From NCBI RefSeq assembly GCF_900230185.1, contig NZ_OCSR01000001.1:1860001-1924000 (forward strand): DNA of 64,000 nucleotides, given 5' to 3'. Below are positions 43,617 to 53,649 of this stretch, piece after piece. The notes beneath the pieces were generated by a model, which did no database searches, had not been told where the DNA came from, and saw only the letters and a list, made by a program, of their open reading frames with translations. Origin of the DNA: Burkholderia sp. OK233. Its GTDB lineage: Bacteria; Pseudomonadota; Gammaproteobacteria; Burkholderiales; Burkholderiaceae. Each line of letters opens with the position of its first letter. Position 1 is the stretch's first letter. The translations under genes were made by a program, and so were the position numbers.

Positions 43617-44414
43617 TCAACGCAGCCCGAGAACGTCCTGCATGTCGAAGAAGCCGTTCCTGTGGCCTTCGAGGAAACGTACAGCACGAAGCGCGCCTTG
43701 CGCATACGACAGGCGGCTCGCCGATTTGTGCGTGATTTCGATGCGTTCGCCGATGCCGGCAAACAGCACCGTATGGTCGCCGACGATATCGCCGCCGCGA
43801 ATTGCCGAAAAACCGATCGTGGACGGATCGCGTTCGCCGGTCACGCCTTCGCGGCTATAGACCGCGCAGTCGTCGAGGTTGCGGCCGAGCGCGTGGGCGA
43901 TCACTTCGCCCATGGTCAGCGCCGTGCCGGACGGTGCGTCGACCTTGTGACGGTGATGGGCCTCGATGATTTCGATGTCGTAGCCGGTCGCGAAATGCTT
44001 CGCGGCGTATTCGAGCAGCTTCAGCGTGACATTGACGCCCACGCTCATGTTCGACGAAAACATGATGGCGACCTTGTCCGCCGCGGCGCGCAGCTGCGCT
44101 TTCTGCTCGTTGTCGAAACCGGTGGTGCCGATCACCATTTTGACGTTGTGGCGCTGCGCGGCTTCCAGATGCATCAGCGTGCCTTCGGGACGCGTGAAGT
44201 CGATCAGGTAGTCGGATTCGGCGAACACGCGCTCGACGTCGTCCGTCAGCAGCACACCGGTCTGTTTGCCGAGAAACGCGCCGGCGTCCTGACCGAGTTG
44301 CGGGGAGCCCGCACGGTCGAGAGCGCCGGACAGCGTGGTGTCGGAGTCATTGAGGACGGTTTCGATGAGCATCCGGCCCATACGGCCCGATGCGCCAGCA
44401 ATGGCAATTTTCAT
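43617..44414 (-). CDS. dapB: 4-Hydroxy-tetrahydrodipicolinate reductase
   Basis: 265 aa from ATG 44414 ([18 protein letters not shown]), the family start with the NAD(P)-binding GASGRMG. Further motifs are [32 protein letters not shown], the catalytic [19 protein letters not shown] and [27 protein letters not shown] text. It acts in lysine and diaminopimelate synthesis. It lies downstream of bamE and upstream of exbB on the same strand. Confidence 0.97.
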   Translation of the reverse strand: MKIAIAGASGRMGRMLIETVLNDSDTTLSGALDRAGSPQLGQDAGAFLGKQTGVLLTDDVERVFAESDYLIDFTRPEGTLMHLEAAQRHNVKMVIGTTGFDNEQKAQLRAAADKVAIMFSSNMSVGVNVTLKLLEYAAKHFATGYDIEIIEAHHRHKVDAPSGTALTMGEVIAHALGRNLDDCAVYSREGVTGERDPSTIGFSAIRGGDIVGDHTVLFAGIGERIEITHKSASRLSYAQGALRAVRFLEGHRNGFFDMQDVLGLR

Positions 44415-44608
44415 GGCTACGAGGGTTCGAAAGGGGTAAAACGCGGCAAAACCCGGCAAATGCGGCGGCGGGCAGCACACCCGGGCGCCGCACAGCCAGG
44501 CACAGCAGACGACCAGTACAGGTGCAGCAGAACGGCTGACGGGCGCTGCGCACGGTACATTCCGACGCCAGCGCCCGTCTTAACCGTCCCAAGAGAAGGA
44601 CAGCGTGC

Positions 44609-45445
44609 TTAGCCGCCCGTTCCCACAGTGGACGAAGAAGACGTCAACGGTGCGTTGTGCGTCGGGCCGCCATTGTTGCTTTGCGGGCCCGTCGGTCCCA
44701 CCGGATTGTCCTGCGTACCCGGAACCTGCGGCGGCGGCGGACGCGTGAACTGGAACTGCGGCTGCCCGGCGGCCGTTGGGCCTTGCGACGGAATACCGCC
44801 GCCATTGGCGGTCGGCGCGGTAGAGCGCACCGACGACTGCGTTTTGCCCGACGGCGACTGCACCGCATTGGTCAGGCGATTGGCAGCTTGCGCGGCTTCG
44901 GCGTTGGCATCCGTGGACGGCACGACCACTGCGGCGGCGCCGTCGACAGACGGCGAGCGCGTGGTGTCCACGGCAGCCGGCGCGGCGGCCACCGGCGCGC
45001 TGGCGCCAGTTGCAGCGCTTGCCACGTTCGGCACGGCGGCCTTCTTCTTGCCGAGCTTGTCGCCGTCGATTTCAGCCAGCAACTCGAGGTTGGACGGCAG
45101 ATCTTCGCCGCCCGTCCAGCTGGCGACGCGGTCGCCCGCGAACAGGATCACGAAGTCGCGCTGCTGCACGACGTTAGTCGAGCCGCGCTTGAAATAGAAC
45201 ACGTAATCCCAACGGTCCGCGTGGAACATGTCGGTCAACAGCGGTGTCCCGAGCAACTGCTTCACCTGGGCGCGCGACATGCCGACCTGCATCTGGGCAG
45301 CCGCTTCTTTCGAGACGAAATTGCCTTGCACCACCGTAATACGGTACGGGGTAATGCTTTGGGCAACGCGCTGCGTCAAGCTGTCGTAGGTGGAACATCC
45401 GGCAAGAACCGCGACAGTCGCAACAGCGATCAAGGTACCCCGCAT
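44609..45445 (-). CDS. bamE: Outer membrane assembly lipoprotein BamE (SmpA/OmlA), C-terminally extended
   Basis: 278 aa from ATG 45445, chosen for GGGGGAG just upstream and because the lipoprotein signal MRGTLIAVATVAVLAGCS starts there; an ATG at 45484 would add 13 residues. The lipobox is LAGC. The SmpA/OmlA domain (about 35-125) contains VVQGNFVSKEAAAQMQVGMSRAQVKQLLGTPLLTDMFHADRWDYVFYF. After about residue 140 there is a 130-residue Ala/Pro/Gly/Ser-rich tail ending STVGTGG, absent from E. coli BamE (113 aa). It stabilises the BAM complex. It is divergent from fur. Confidence 0.92.
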   Translation of the reverse strand: MRGTLIAVATVAVLAGCSTYDSLTQRVAQSITPYRITVVQGNFVSKEAAAQMQVGMSRAQVKQLLGTPLLTDMFHADRWDYVFYFKRGSTNVVQQRDFVILFAGDRVASWTGGEDLPSNLELLAEIDGDKLGKKKAAVPNVASAATGASAPVAAAPAAVDTTRSPSVDGAAAVVVPSTDANAEAAQAANRLTNAVQSPSGKTQSSVRSTAPTANGGGIPSQGPTAAGQPQFQFTRPPPPQVPGTQDNPVGPTGPQSNNGGPTHNAPLTSSSSTVGTGG

Positions 45446-45603
45446 GCGGCTCCCCCGGTAGATCAATTGAGATTTTGAAATCATTTCACTCACCGTGCGG
45501 GCCCGTTGACGAGCCGCGCGAGTTTCATTCCATCGAAGATGACCAGAACGGCAAAAACACATTACTATGAGAGCCCAGCATTGTACTCTAGGGATCCCTT
45601 GTC

Positions 45604-46032
45604 ATGACCAATCCAACCGATCTCAAGAATATCGGGCTCAAGGCGACCCTTCCGCGCCTCAAAATCCTTGAGATCTTCCAGCATAGCCCAGTGCGCCATC
45701 TGACTGCAGAAGACGTCTACCGCAACCTGCTGCACGAAGAACTCGATATCGGCCTGGCAACCGTGTATCGGGTGCTGACGCAGTTTGAGCAGGCTGGCTT
45801 GCTGTCGCGCAGCAACTTCGAATCCGGCAAAGCGGTGTTCGAACTGAACGAAGGGTCGCATCACGACCACCTCGTCTGCCTCGATTGCGGGCTCGTCGAA
45901 GAGTTTTTCGACTCCGAGATCGAAAGCCGCCAGCAGTCCATCGCGAAGGAACGCGGCTTCAAGCTGCAGGAACATGCGTTGGCGCTGTACGGCGCGTGTA
46001 CCAAGGAGAATTGCCCGCATCGCAAGCATTGA
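45604..46032 (+). CDS. fur: Ferric uptake regulator Fur
   Basis: 142 aa. The N-terminal winged helix includes [56 protein letters not shown]. The metal-binding part has [18 protein letters not shown] with a CxxC zinc pair, and the tail ends [11 protein letters not shown] with a second CxxxxC. It represses iron-uptake genes when bound to Fe2+. It is divergent from bamE with a 158-bp intergenic region, the conserved arrangement in many proteobacteria. Confidence 0.97.
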   Translation: MTNPTDLKNIGLKATLPRLKILEIFQHSPVRHLTAEDVYRNLLHEELDIGLATVYRVLTQFEQAGLLSRSNFESGKAVFELNEGSHHDHLVCLDCGLVEEFFDSEIESRQQSIAKERGFKLQEHALALYGACTKENCPHRKH

Positions 46033-46086
46033 TGTTGAATTAGTGCGATGCCGGCCGCGTCGGGGTGCGCGGTTCGGTGGGCAACG

Positions 46087-46123
46087 AAAAAACCCGGTCG
46101 ATAACAATCGGCCGGGTTTTTTT
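46087..46123. terminator. Bidirectional terminator between fur and allA
   Basis: AAAAAACCCGG (46087-46097) pairs with CCGGGTTTTTT (46112-46122), with A and T tracts on both sides. The central part TCGAT/ATCGG adds pairs with one wobble. Confidence 0.88.
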
Positions 46124-46140
46124 ACGTGTGCGGCACCGGC

Positions 46141-46653
46141 CTACTCCTCCAGCTCGACGCTCGCTTCGAACAACAGCCGCCACGGCTCGGCCAACGAAAT
46201 CTCGTCGCAGTTGGGCTGCTCGCCGCCACGATCCACCACCACAAAATCGCTCACCTGCTCGAGCGCGAGCAGTGGATGGTGCCAAACATCTTTCGCATAG
46301 TTCACACCCTGCCAGCCGTCGCTCCAGAACGCCCGCATCCGCGCCGGATCGAACTCTCCCGCCGGCGCGACGACCACCAGATAGCGGCGCGCCGTTAAGG
46401 GAATGAAAGCCTGACTGCCCAGCGGATGCCGCTCCATCATCGCGATTTCGATCGGCAGCGCGCGCGGTTGCGCCCGAAACAGGTTAATCAGCGGCCGGCC
46501 ACCGTGCTCCGTCACATCGACGTTCGCGAGGTCGTGATAACGCTCGGTCGTGCCGCTGTTGATCGGAAAATGGCGCGCACCGTCCAGTTCGATAACATCG
46601 CCGAACGGCGCAAAGGCCGCACGCGTCAAGCATTCCACATGCAAGGTTTTCAT
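46141..46653 (-). CDS. allA: Ureidoglycolate lyase
   Basis: 170 aa from ATG 46653 ([22 protein letters not shown]), typical for AllA (about 160-170 aa). Conserved parts are [59 protein letters not shown] and DFVVVDRGG. It splits ureidoglycolate into glyoxylate and urea, the last step of allantoin breakdown. It is 13 bp downstream of alc, with the carrier gene further upstream on the same strand. Confidence 0.94.
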   Translation of the reverse strand: MKTLHVECLTRAAFAPFGDVIELDGARHFPINSGTTERYHDLANVDVTEHGGRPLINLFRAQPRALPIEIAMMERHPLGSQAFIPLTARRYLVVVAPAGEFDPARMRAFWSDGWQGVNYAKDVWHHPLLALEQVSDFVVVDRGGEQPNCDEISLAEPWRLLFEASVELEE

Positions 46654-46666
46654 CGACGCAACTCCG

Positions 46667-47677
46667 TTATGCGATCTCGCCCCACAAGCGCAGACGCGAT
46701 ACGCCGCCGTCCGGGAAGATATTGAAACGCACATGCGTCACCGGGCCGAGAGAGGCAATGTCGTCCGCGAACGTGTGCACATGGTCCATCTGCAGCTTCT
46801 GTTCGCCGAGCAGCACCGGCCAGAACATCGCCTGCGTGACGAGCGAATCGTCCGTGCCACCGGTGACCGAGGCTGCCTGCAGCGAACACCGATCGGGGTA
46901 ATTGCCCTTGAAGTGCGCCGTATCGACTTCGATCTTGCGAATCACGCCCGGCCGCGCGAGCGCGACGATCGCCCAGTCGTTGCCCGGCTCACGACGGCGT
47001 CGCGTCTCCCAGCCGTCGCCCATGTTGACGCCGCGGCCCGGCATCAGCATCTGCGAGGCCGGGCCGAAATGCTGGTTATTCGCGGCGACGAGGTACGCGC
47101 CGTTTTCGATCGCGGCGAGATCCAGCAGCGTGCCGCGCTCGACGCGATCCCAGTCGCGCTTCGGCTGGCCATACACGCGCAAACGCGCGAGACCGCCGTC
47201 CGGATAGAGATTCACGCGCAGATGGGTGAACGCGCGCGCGTCGTTCACTTCGACGTAATGGTGGTGGTTGCCCTGCAGCGTGGTGGCCGGCACGAGCGTT
47301 TGCCAGTCGGCATTGTCGGGCGGAGCGTCGCCGTCCACGTAGCACGCGTCGATCGACGCGGCCGGCGGGAAGTTGCCGGTGAAGTGGCTCGTGTCCAGAT
47401 CGACGCCGTACACGACGCCCGGTCGCGCGAGCCGGATCACGCAATAGTCGTGGCCGGTGGTGCGCTTACGGCGGGTTTCCCAGCCGTCCATCCATTTGCC
47501 GTGGTCGTCGTATTTGCCGGGAATGAACACCGCCGGCTGCGGCTCGAGCATGCGTTCTTTCGGTGCGAAGAATTCGTCGCTCGCGTGGAGCGCCTGCGCG
47601 CCCAGACGCGGGTCGGCGAGGTTCATGTAGCGACGGGTGAAAGCGGGAGCGTTGGGGTCGAGGATCGGATTAGCCAT
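46667..47677 (-). CDS. alc: Allantoicase
   Basis: 336 aa with the two repeated jelly-roll halves of the family. The first half has [50 protein letters not shown]. The second mirrors it with [51 protein letters not shown]. It converts allantoate to ureidoglycolate and urea. It is directly upstream of allA, so together they complete ureide degradation to glyoxylate. Confidence 0.96.
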   Translation of the reverse strand: MANPILDPNAPAFTRRYMNLADPRLGAQALHASDEFFAPKERMLEPQPAVFIPGKYDDHGKWMDGWETRRKRTTGHDYCVIRLARPGVVYGVDLDTSHFTGNFPPAASIDACYVDGDAPPDNADWQTLVPATTLQGNHHHYVEVNDARAFTHLRVNLYPDGGLARLRVYGQPKRDWDRVERGTLLDLAAIENGAYLVAANNQHFGPASQMLMPGRGVNMGDGWETRRRREPGNDWAIVALARPGVIRKIEVDTAHFKGNYPDRCSLQAASVTGGTDDSLVTQAMFWPVLLGEQKLQMDHVHTFADDIASLGPVTHVRFNIFPDGGVSRLRLWGEIA

Positions 47678-47811
47678 AGTCTCAGTCAGGCGACGAAAAG
47701 TAAGGAAGAGGCGGCGGAGTCAGCGCATCCGCCGGGGCAGAACGCGCGCTGCGATGGCGCGCGGTTGATTAGCGATGGATCTGGCCACAGTGCAACTGTG
47801 GTCGTGCTTTT

Positions 47812-49140
47812 TCAAACGGCCGGTGCGTGTTCGCCGGCGGTCGGCTCGACGCCTGAGTCTTCGCCTGCGGGTACGTAGCGCAGCGCAGCGTCACGGTTCA
47901 ACACGCGATGGGCGCGCGCCCGGTCGATATCGTTTTCCCACACGGCGACCACCACCGTCGCGACGCAATTGCCGATCAGGTTGGTCAACGCACGGGCAAT
48001 GCCGACGAACCAGTCGACCGGCAGAATCAGCACGAGGCCGAGCACGGGGATCGCCGGAATCGCAGACAGCGTCGCAGCCAGGATCACGATTGCCGAGCCG
48101 GGAATGCCGTGCGCGCCCTTCGACGTCACCAGCGACACCAGCACCACCACGATCAGGTCATGGATGGACAGCGGCGTGTTGGTGGCCTGCGCGATGAAAA
48201 TCACCGCAAGCGTCAGATAGATGGAGAAGCCGTCAAGATTGAAGGAGTAACCGGTCGGAATGACCAGCCCGACGGTCGAATCCTTGACGCCCATCCATTC
48301 GAGCTTGCGCATGATCTGCGGCAGGACGGCATCTGAAGAGGCTGTACCCAGCACGATCGAAAGCTCCTCGCGCAGATAGCGGATCAGCTTGAAGACGCTG
48401 AAGCCGGCCAGACGCATCACCACGCCCAGCACGACCGCCACGAACACGAAGCAGCTCGCGTAGAACACCAGCACCAGCATGCCGAGTTGCTTGAGCGACT
48501 CGACGCCATAGGTGCCGGTTGTGAACGCAATCGCGCCGAGCACGCCGAGCGGCGCGAGCTTGATGATGAAACCCATCACGCGGAAGAACACCTGCGAAAG
48601 CTCGTCGATCAGGCTGCTGACGCGCTGTGCCTTGTTGCCCAGCAGCGACAGCGCCGAGCCGAACAGCACCGAAAACACGAGGATTTGCAGGATATCGCCG
48701 GTGGCGAATGCATTGATCGCCGTGTCGGGGATGATCTTCAGCAGAAAGCCGGCCGTGTCCTTCAGGCTTTTCGCGTGCTCGGTGTAGGTCGACAGCGAAG
48801 CAGGGTCGAGCGAATGCAGATTGATATTCATGCCGACGCCGGGCCGTGTCGCGTAGGCCAGTACCGCGCCGATCACGAGCGCAATCGTCGTCATGACCTC
48901 GAAGTAGATCACCGCCTTCAGGCCGACGCGGCCAACCTTTCGCAGATCGCCGGCATGCGCCATGCCGCTCACCACCACGCAGAAGACGATCGGACCGATC
49001 ACCATCTTGATCAGCTTGAGAAAGCCGTCGCCAAGCGGGCGCAGCGATTGGGCGAAATGCGGGAACACGGCGCCGATCACAATGCCCGCCACCAGCGCTA
49101 TGACGACCCGGCCAAACAGTGAATTGAAGAACTTCAACAC
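47812..49140 (-). CDS. dctA: C4-dicarboxylate:cation symporter (DctA-like, DAACS family)
   Basis: 442 aa if translation starts at GTG 49140, which has GGAG six bases ahead; a GTG at 49164 would add 8 residues. Eight or more membrane segments. Family motifs are LGTASSDAVLPQIM (serine-rich hairpin), GLVIPTGYSFNLDGFSIYLTLAVIFIAQATN and the C-terminal PAIPVLGLVLILPVDWFVGIARALTNLIGNCVATVVVA, closest to DctA. It imports succinate-like acids with protons or sodium. The gene lies upstream of alc-allA and faces a GntR regulator, so its natural substrate might be tied to ureide or glyoxylate metabolism. Confidence 0.85.
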   Translation of the reverse strand: MLKFFNSLFGRVVIALVAGIVIGAVFPHFAQSLRPLGDGFLKLIKMVIGPIVFCVVVSGMAHAGDLRKVGRVGLKAVIYFEVMTTIALVIGAVLAYATRPGVGMNINLHSLDPASLSTYTEHAKSLKDTAGFLLKIIPDTAINAFATGDILQILVFSVLFGSALSLLGNKAQRVSSLIDELSQVFFRVMGFIIKLAPLGVLGAIAFTTGTYGVESLKQLGMLVLVFYASCFVFVAVVLGVVMRLAGFSVFKLIRYLREELSIVLGTASSDAVLPQIMRKLEWMGVKDSTVGLVIPTGYSFNLDGFSIYLTLAVIFIAQATNTPLSIHDLIVVVLVSLVTSKGAHGIPGSAIVILAATLSAIPAIPVLGLVLILPVDWFVGIARALTNLIGNCVATVVVAVWENDIDRARAHRVLNRDAALRYVPAGEDSGVEPTAGEHAPAV

Positions 49141-49174
49141 GGCTTTCTCCTGATTAGGATTCACATCTGTTCAG

Positions 49175-49189
49175 ACTGGTCCGACCAGT
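49175..49189. promoter_or_regulatory. GntR/FadR-type operator, dctA side
   Basis: ACTGGTC-C-GACCAGT is a perfect 15-bp palindrome containing the TGGTnnnACCA core of FadR-subfamily sites. It lies roughly at +7 to +21 of the predicted dctA transcript, a repressing position. Confidence 0.7.
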
Positions 49190-49202
49190 GCTGTTATGGC
49201 GA

Positions 49203-49231
49203 ATAGTAGGAAGCCGATATACTGGCGTCAA
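49203..49231 (-). promoter_or_regulatory. Promoter of the dctA-alc-allA side
   Basis: The minus strand reads TTGACG (49226-49231), a 17-bp spacer and TACTAT (49203-49208). The start is predicted near 49196. Confidence 0.75.
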
Positions 49232-49329
49232 GGATTCATTAAATAGCGTTTACCCGCTGTCTTCCGCGCATTTTCTGGCCTGATTGCACGCCCTGGACGG
49301 CTACCCGTACGAGCGTTCAGAACGCGTAT

Positions 49330-49348
49330 TACAATGCCGGTCAGACCG
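49330..49348 (+). promoter_or_regulatory. -10 box and second GntR-type operator before the regulator gene
   Basis: TACAAT (49330-49335) is followed at once by CGGTC-A-GACCG (49338-49348), sharing the GGTC-N-GACC core with the dctA-side operator. The position over the start site suggests autorepression. The -35 is weak. Confidence 0.6.
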
Positions 49349-49367
49349 CGCACCCAAGTGAGCCACG

Positions 49368-50060
49368 ATGAAAAACGCCCCGCATACCGTCACCGATGCC
49401 GCCATCGCGACCATCCGCGAACGGATCGAAGCGGGCGTCTATCCGGTGGGCAGTTTGCTGCCGGCGCAGCGTCAGCTCTCCGAGGAACTGGCGATCAGCC
49501 GCGCCTCGCTGCGCGAGGCGCTCTCGACGCTTGAAGCGCTGGGGCTGCTGATGATCCGCCCCGGTAAGGGCGTGTATGTGGAAAGTGCGCAGGCCGCGGC
49601 AGCGCAACCGTGGCGCTTCGCGGCGCAGTCGTCGCTGCCGGATACCTACCAGATGCGTTTCGCGCTTGAAGGCTTTATCGCGCGCATGGCGGTGCTGGCC
49701 GTCAGCGATTCCGACCTCGCCTGGTTCGAAGACAACATCGCAGCTATGCAGACGGCGCTCGCCTGCGACGAACTCGACGAAGCCGCCCGCCTCGACTACG
49801 ACTTCCACATGCGCATCGTGAGCATTGCCGGCAACGCGGCGATCGAATCAATCCTGAGCAGCGCTGCGGAGATCATGAAGGAAAGCCAGCGGATGCCGTT
49901 TTATCGGCGTGAACTGGTGCTGTCCACGTACACCGAGCATCGGGCGATTCTCGATGCGCTCAAGGCGCGTGATTCCGCCGCGGCCGGCAAAGCTATCGAA
50001 ACCCATATCTCGAACGCCGCGCAGCGCGCCGGCGTTTATTTCCCGACTCCGATGGCATAA
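49368..50060 (+). CDS. GntR family regulator, FadR/FCD subfamily
   Basis: 230 aa. The N-terminal winged helix is IRERIEAGVYPVGSLLPAQRQLSEELAISRASLREALSTLEALGLLMIRPGKGVYV. The C-terminal all-helical FCD domain is recognisable from the metal-ligand pattern: the Asp/His of LDYDFHMRIVSIAGN and His residues in YTEHRAILDALKARD and IETHISNA. Such regulators respond to small carboxylates or purine intermediates. It is divergent from dctA-alc-allA and flanked by two matching operators, so those genes are its probable targets; glyoxylate, allantoate or a dicarboxylate could be the effector. Confidence 0.88.
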   Translation: MKNAPHTVTDAAIATIRERIEAGVYPVGSLLPAQRQLSEELAISRASLREALSTLEALGLLMIRPGKGVYVESAQAAAAQPWRFAAQSSLPDTYQMRFALEGFIARMAVLAVSDSDLAWFEDNIAAMQTALACDELDEAARLDYDFHMRIVSIAGNAAIESILSSAAEIMKESQRMPFYRRELVLSTYTEHRAILDALKARDSAAAGKAIETHISNAAQRAGVYFPTPMA

Positions 50061-50072
50061 AAACGCAGGCGT

Positions 50073-50102
50073 AAAAAAGCCGCTCCGAAGAGCGGCTTTT
50101 GC
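50073..50102. terminator. Bidirectional terminator between GntR gene and gap
   Basis: AAAAGCCGCT (50075-50084) pairs with AGCGGCTTTT (50091-50100) around CCGAAG, with extra A residues upstream. It is shared by two convergent genes. Confidence 0.92.
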
Positions 50103-50153
50103 ATTTGCCCTGCAGACCCAAACCAGGCCGTGGGGCAAGTGAAGCGAGACAGC

Positions 50154-51164
50154 TTACTTCGCGTTAGCCAGCGCCACAGCCGTGTCCAGCATGCGGTTCG
50201 AGAAGCCCCACTCGTTGTCGTACCAGCTCGACACCTTCACCAGACGGCCCGACACCTTGGTCAGCGTTGCATCGAACGTCGACGAAGCCGGGTTGTGGTT
50301 GAAGTCGATCGAGACCAGCGGTGCGTCGTTGTAACCGAGGATGCCCTTCAGCGAGCCTTCCGACGCTTCCTTCATGATCGCGTTGACTTCCTCAACCGTC
50401 GTGTCGCGCGCGGCGATGAACGACAGGTCGACGACCGACACGTTGATCGTCGGGACGCGAATCGCGTAACCGTCCAGCTTGCCGTTCAGTTCCGGCAGCA
50501 CCAGGCCGACTGCCGATGCAGCGCCGGTTTTGGTCGGAATCTGGCTGTGCGTCGCCGAACGCGCGCGACGCAGATCTTCGTGGTACACGTCCGTCAGAAC
50601 CTGGTCGTTCGTGTACGCGTGAATCGTGGTCATCAGACCGTTCACGAGGCCGATCTTGTCGTTCAGCGGCTTGACGAGCGGTGCCAGGCAGTTGGTCGTG
50701 CACGATGCGTTCGAGATCACCGTGTCCGATGCCTTCAGCACGTTGTGGTTCACGCCGTAGACGATCGTTGCGTCAACGTCCTTACCACCCGGCGCCGAGA
50801 TGATGACCTTCTTTGCGCCGCCCTTGATGTGCGCGCTGGCCTTTTCCTTGGTCGTGAAAAAGCCCGTGCATTCCATCACGACGTCGACGTTCAGCTCGCC
50901 CCACGGCAGTTCAGCCGGGTTACGGTTTGCCAGCACGCGGATCTTGTCGCCGTTGACGACCAGGTAGTCGCCGTCCACCGACACTTCGCCCGGGAACTTG
51001 CCGTGAGCGGTGTCGTATTGCGTCAGGTGAGCGTTGGTCTTGGCATCGCCAAGATCGTTGATGGCGACGATTTCGATATCGTGCTTCTTGCCGTTTTCAT
51101 AGAAGGCGCGCAGCGTGTTGCGGCCGATCCGGCCGTAGCCGTTGATTGCGACGCGAATCGTCAT
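50154..51164 (-). CDS. gap: Glyceraldehyde-3-phosphate dehydrogenase
   Basis: 336 aa, type I. N-terminal NAD fold [21 protein letters not shown]. Catalytic Cys in [21 protein letters not shown]-terminal [17 protein letters not shown]. Converts glyceraldehyde-3-phosphate to 1,3-bisphosphoglycerate with NAD. It is immediately downstream of tkt on the same strand (96 bp), the Calvin/pentose-type tkt-gap order that betaproteobacteria often show. It receives the triose phosphate made by Eda. Confidence 0.97.
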   Translation of the reverse strand: MTIRVAINGYGRIGRNTLRAFYENGKKHDIEIVAINDLGDAKTNAHLTQYDTAHGKFPGEVSVDGDYLVVNGDKIRVLANRNPAELPWGELNVDVVMECTGFFTTKEKASAHIKGGAKKVIISAPGGKDVDATIVYGVNHNVLKASDTVISNASCTTNCLAPLVKPLNDKIGLVNGLMTTIHAYTNDQVLTDVYHEDLRRARSATHSQIPTKTGAASAVGLVLPELNGKLDGYAIRVPTINVSVVDLSFIAARDTTVEEVNAIMKEASEGSLKGILGYNDAPLVSIDFNHNPASSTFDATLTKVSGRLVKVSSWYDNEWGFSNRMLDTAVALANAK

Positions 51165-51259
51165 GGTCTATCTCCTGATGGCTGAAAAAAATCTTCCATG
51201 TTCGTCTGTCCTTGCGGCGCAACCGCGCGTGGGGTACACGCGGCCACGCTTACCGAAGG

Positions 51260-53281
51260 TCAGCCGAGTGCGGCTTTAGCCGTCTCTACCACGTGCTCGA
51301 CGGTGAAGCCGAAATGCTTGAACAGCACGCCAGCCGGGGCCGATTCGCCGAACGTGTCGATGCCGACCACGCCGCCTTCCAGACCCACGTACTTGCGCCA
51401 GAAATCCGTGACACCCGCTTCGATCGCGACGCGGCGCACGCCTTGCGGCAGCACGCGTTCGCGGTACCCGGCGTCCTGCTTGTCGAACACCGTGGTCGAC
51501 GGCATCGACACGACGCGTGCCGCGATGCCTTCGCGAGCCAGCGGCTCGACCGCGTTCAACGCCAGTTCGATTTCCGAACCGGTGGCAATCAGGATGACCT
51601 TGCGCGCAACGATCTCGTCGTTCCAGTCGCGCAGCACGTAACCACCCTTCTCGATGTTGGCGATCTGCGCGTCAGTACGCTCCGAGAACGGCAGATTCTG
51701 ACGGCTGAAGATCAGGCACGACGGGCCATGATGCTCGACCGCGTGGGTCCAGGCCACCGCCGTTTCGACCGTATCGGCCGGACGCCACACTTGCAGATTC
51801 GGGATCAGACGCAGGCTTGCGACGTGTTCGATCGACTGGTGGGTCGGGCCGTCTTCGCCCAGACCGATCGAGTCGTGCGTGAACACGAAAATCGACGGCG
51901 ACTTCATCAGCGCGGCGACACGCAATGCGTTGCGGCTGTAGTCCGAGAACGTCAGGAACGTGCCGCCGAAGGCCTTGAAGCCGCCATGCAGCGCCAGGCC
52001 GTTGATCGCGGCGCTCATGCCGAATTCGCGCACGCCGTAGTTCACGTAGTTGCCGGCAGCCTTGCCTTCAGCGTTCACACGCACCGGCTTGGCGGCCTTC
52101 CAGTTGGTCAGGTTCGAACCGGTCAGGTCGGCGGAACCGCCGAGCAGTTCGGGCAACACGGCCGACAAACCTTCGATTGCCTGTTGCGATGCCTTACGCG
52201 TCGCGACAGTTTCCTTGCGTTCGTTCGCGCCAGCGATGATCGCCTTGGCCTTTTCCTTCCAGTCGGCGGGCAATTGTTTCGCGTCGCGGCGCGTGAATTC
52301 GGCCGCTTCCTGCGGGTATTTGGCTGCGTACGCCGCAAACGCCTTGTTCCAGTCGGATTCGTTACGTGCGCCGGCTTCCTTCGCGTCCCACGCTGCGTAG
52401 ACTTCCTGCGGAATCACGAACGGCTCCCACTTCCAGCCGATCGCTTCGCGCGTGGCCGCGATTTCCTTGTCGCCGAGCGGCGACCCGTGCGAGTCGTGGC
52501 TGCCGGACTTGGTCGGCGCGCCTTCGCCGATCACGGTCTTGCAGCAGATCAGCGTCGGCTTGTCCGACAGCTTGGCTTGCTTGATCGCTGCGTCCACCGC
52601 GTCGACGTCATGGCCGACCACGTTCGGGATCACGTTCCAGCCGTACGCTTCGAAGCGCTTCGGCGTGTTGTCGTGGAACCAGTGGACCACTTCGCCGTCG
52701 ATCGAGATGCCGTTGTCGTCGTAGAACGCGATCAGCTTGTTCAGTTTCAGCACGCCCGCGAGCGAGCAGGCTTCGTGCGAGATACCTTCCATCAGGCAGC
52801 CGTCGCCAACGAACACGTACGTGTGGTGGTCGACGATCTTCGCGTCAGGCTTGTTGAATTCGGTGGCGAGCAGCGATTCGGCGAGCGCCATGCCGACTGC
52901 GTTGGCCAGACCCTGGCCGAGCGGGCCGGTGGTGGTTTCAACACCCGGCGTGATGCCGTATTCCGGGTGGCCCGGCGTCTTCGAGTGCATCTGGCGGAAG
53001 TTCTTCAGTTCTTCCATCGGCAGGTCGTAGCCGGTCAGATGCAGCAGCGAGTACAGCAGCATCGAGCCGTGACCATTCGACAGCACGAAGCGGTCGCGAT
53101 CGGCCCATTGCGGGTTCTTCGGGTTGTGACGCAGATGGCGCGACCACAAAGCCACGCCGATTTCGGCCATGCCCATCGGCATGCCGGGGTGGCCGGAATT
53201 CGCTTTTTGAACGGCATCCATGGACAACGCGCGGATTGCGTTGGCCATCAGGGAAGTGGGTGCGGGAGACGGGGTCGTCAT
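51260..53281 (-). CDS. tkt: Transketolase
   Basis: 673 aa from ATG 53281 ([25 protein letters not shown]). The open frame continues upstream without homology. Thiamine diphosphate motif [33 protein letters not shown] in the N-terminal domain, [14 protein letters not shown] at the start, and the transketolase pyrimidine domain with [32 protein letters not shown] and [18 protein letters not shown]. Moves two-carbon units in the pentose phosphate pathway. A TGTTAGAAT extended -10 candidate lies at 53419-53427 on the minus strand, which would give a leader of about 130 nt. Confidence 0.97.
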   Translation of the reverse strand: MTTPSPAPTSLMANAIRALSMDAVQKANSGHPGMPMGMAEIGVALWSRHLRHNPKNPQWADRDRFVLSNGHGSMLLYSLLHLTGYDLPMEELKNFRQMHSKTPGHPEYGITPGVETTTGPLGQGLANAVGMALAESLLATEFNKPDAKIVDHHTYVFVGDGCLMEGISHEACSLAGVLKLNKLIAFYDDNGISIDGEVVHWFHDNTPKRFEAYGWNVIPNVVGHDVDAVDAAIKQAKLSDKPTLICCKTVIGEGAPTKSGSHDSHGSPLGDKEIAATREAIGWKWEPFVIPQEVYAAWDAKEAGARNESDWNKAFAAYAAKYPQEAAEFTRRDAKQLPADWKEKAKAIIAGANERKETVATRKASQQAIEGLSAVLPELLGGSADLTGSNLTNWKAAKPVRVNAEGKAAGNYVNYGVREFGMSAAINGLALHGGFKAFGGTFLTFSDYSRNALRVAALMKSPSIFVFTHDSIGLGEDGPTHQSIEHVASLRLIPNLQVWRPADTVETAVAWTHAVEHHGPSCLIFSRQNLPFSERTDAQIANIEKGGYVLRDWNDEIVARKVILIATGSEIELALNAVEPLAREGIAARVVSMPSTTVFDKQDAGYRERVLPQGVRRVAIEAGVTDFWRKYVGLEGGVVGIDTFGESAPAGVLFKHFGFTVEHVVETAKAALG

Positions 53282-53649
53282 GTCGAGTCCGGAGACAGAG
53301 TCAGAAAGCGGTGCGCGCTTGAGGCCCGGATGCTCGAATGCCAGTCCACTTCGGCGCACGGTGCGGCGCCAGGAGACGCGAAACGGGCAGAGCAAACGGA
53401 CAAAGCTGAAAGCGTGACATTCTAACAGAACGTTGACCGGCCCCCCGCGCGCAAGCCCGCCTCGCTGCCTGGTTCCTGCCTGGTTCCTGCCTGGCTCCGC
53501 GCTGGCTTTTGGCTGGGTGCGCGCTGATTCCTGGCTGGCCGTGTGCCGGTTTCGAGCCGGCGCTTCATGCAGACGGGGGCCACGCCGCGCTTGCGCCTTT
53601 ACAATTGAGCGACACCAACCCATCGCGCTCCCGACGGAGCCCAACATCC
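53282..53649. other. Gene-free region between tkt and speE
   Basis: 368 bp between divergent genes. Holds a weak tkt promoter candidate (minus-strand TAGAAT, 53419-53424), the short tandem repeat at 53466-53498, and a TACAAT box at 53600-53605 that may serve speE. No ORF with homology. Confidence 0.6.
53466..53498 (+). repeat. Short tandem repeat, 11-bp unit x3
   Basis: Three adjoining copies of TGCCTGGTTCC, the third with one substitution (TGCCTGGCTCC). Degenerate GCTGG-rich sequence continues for about 50 bp. Noncoding; possibly a slippage-prone tract. Confidence 0.8.

Noticed and set aside
44539..44578. ACGGGCGCT/AGCGCCCGT hairpin after bamE as a terminator
   Set aside because: 9-bp stem but a 22-nt loop and no T-run on either strand; cannot be called a terminator.
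47785..47801. CCACAG/CTGTGG hairpin just after the dctA stop
   Set aside because: Only 6 bp and no T-run on the minus strand; not enough to separate dctA from alc.
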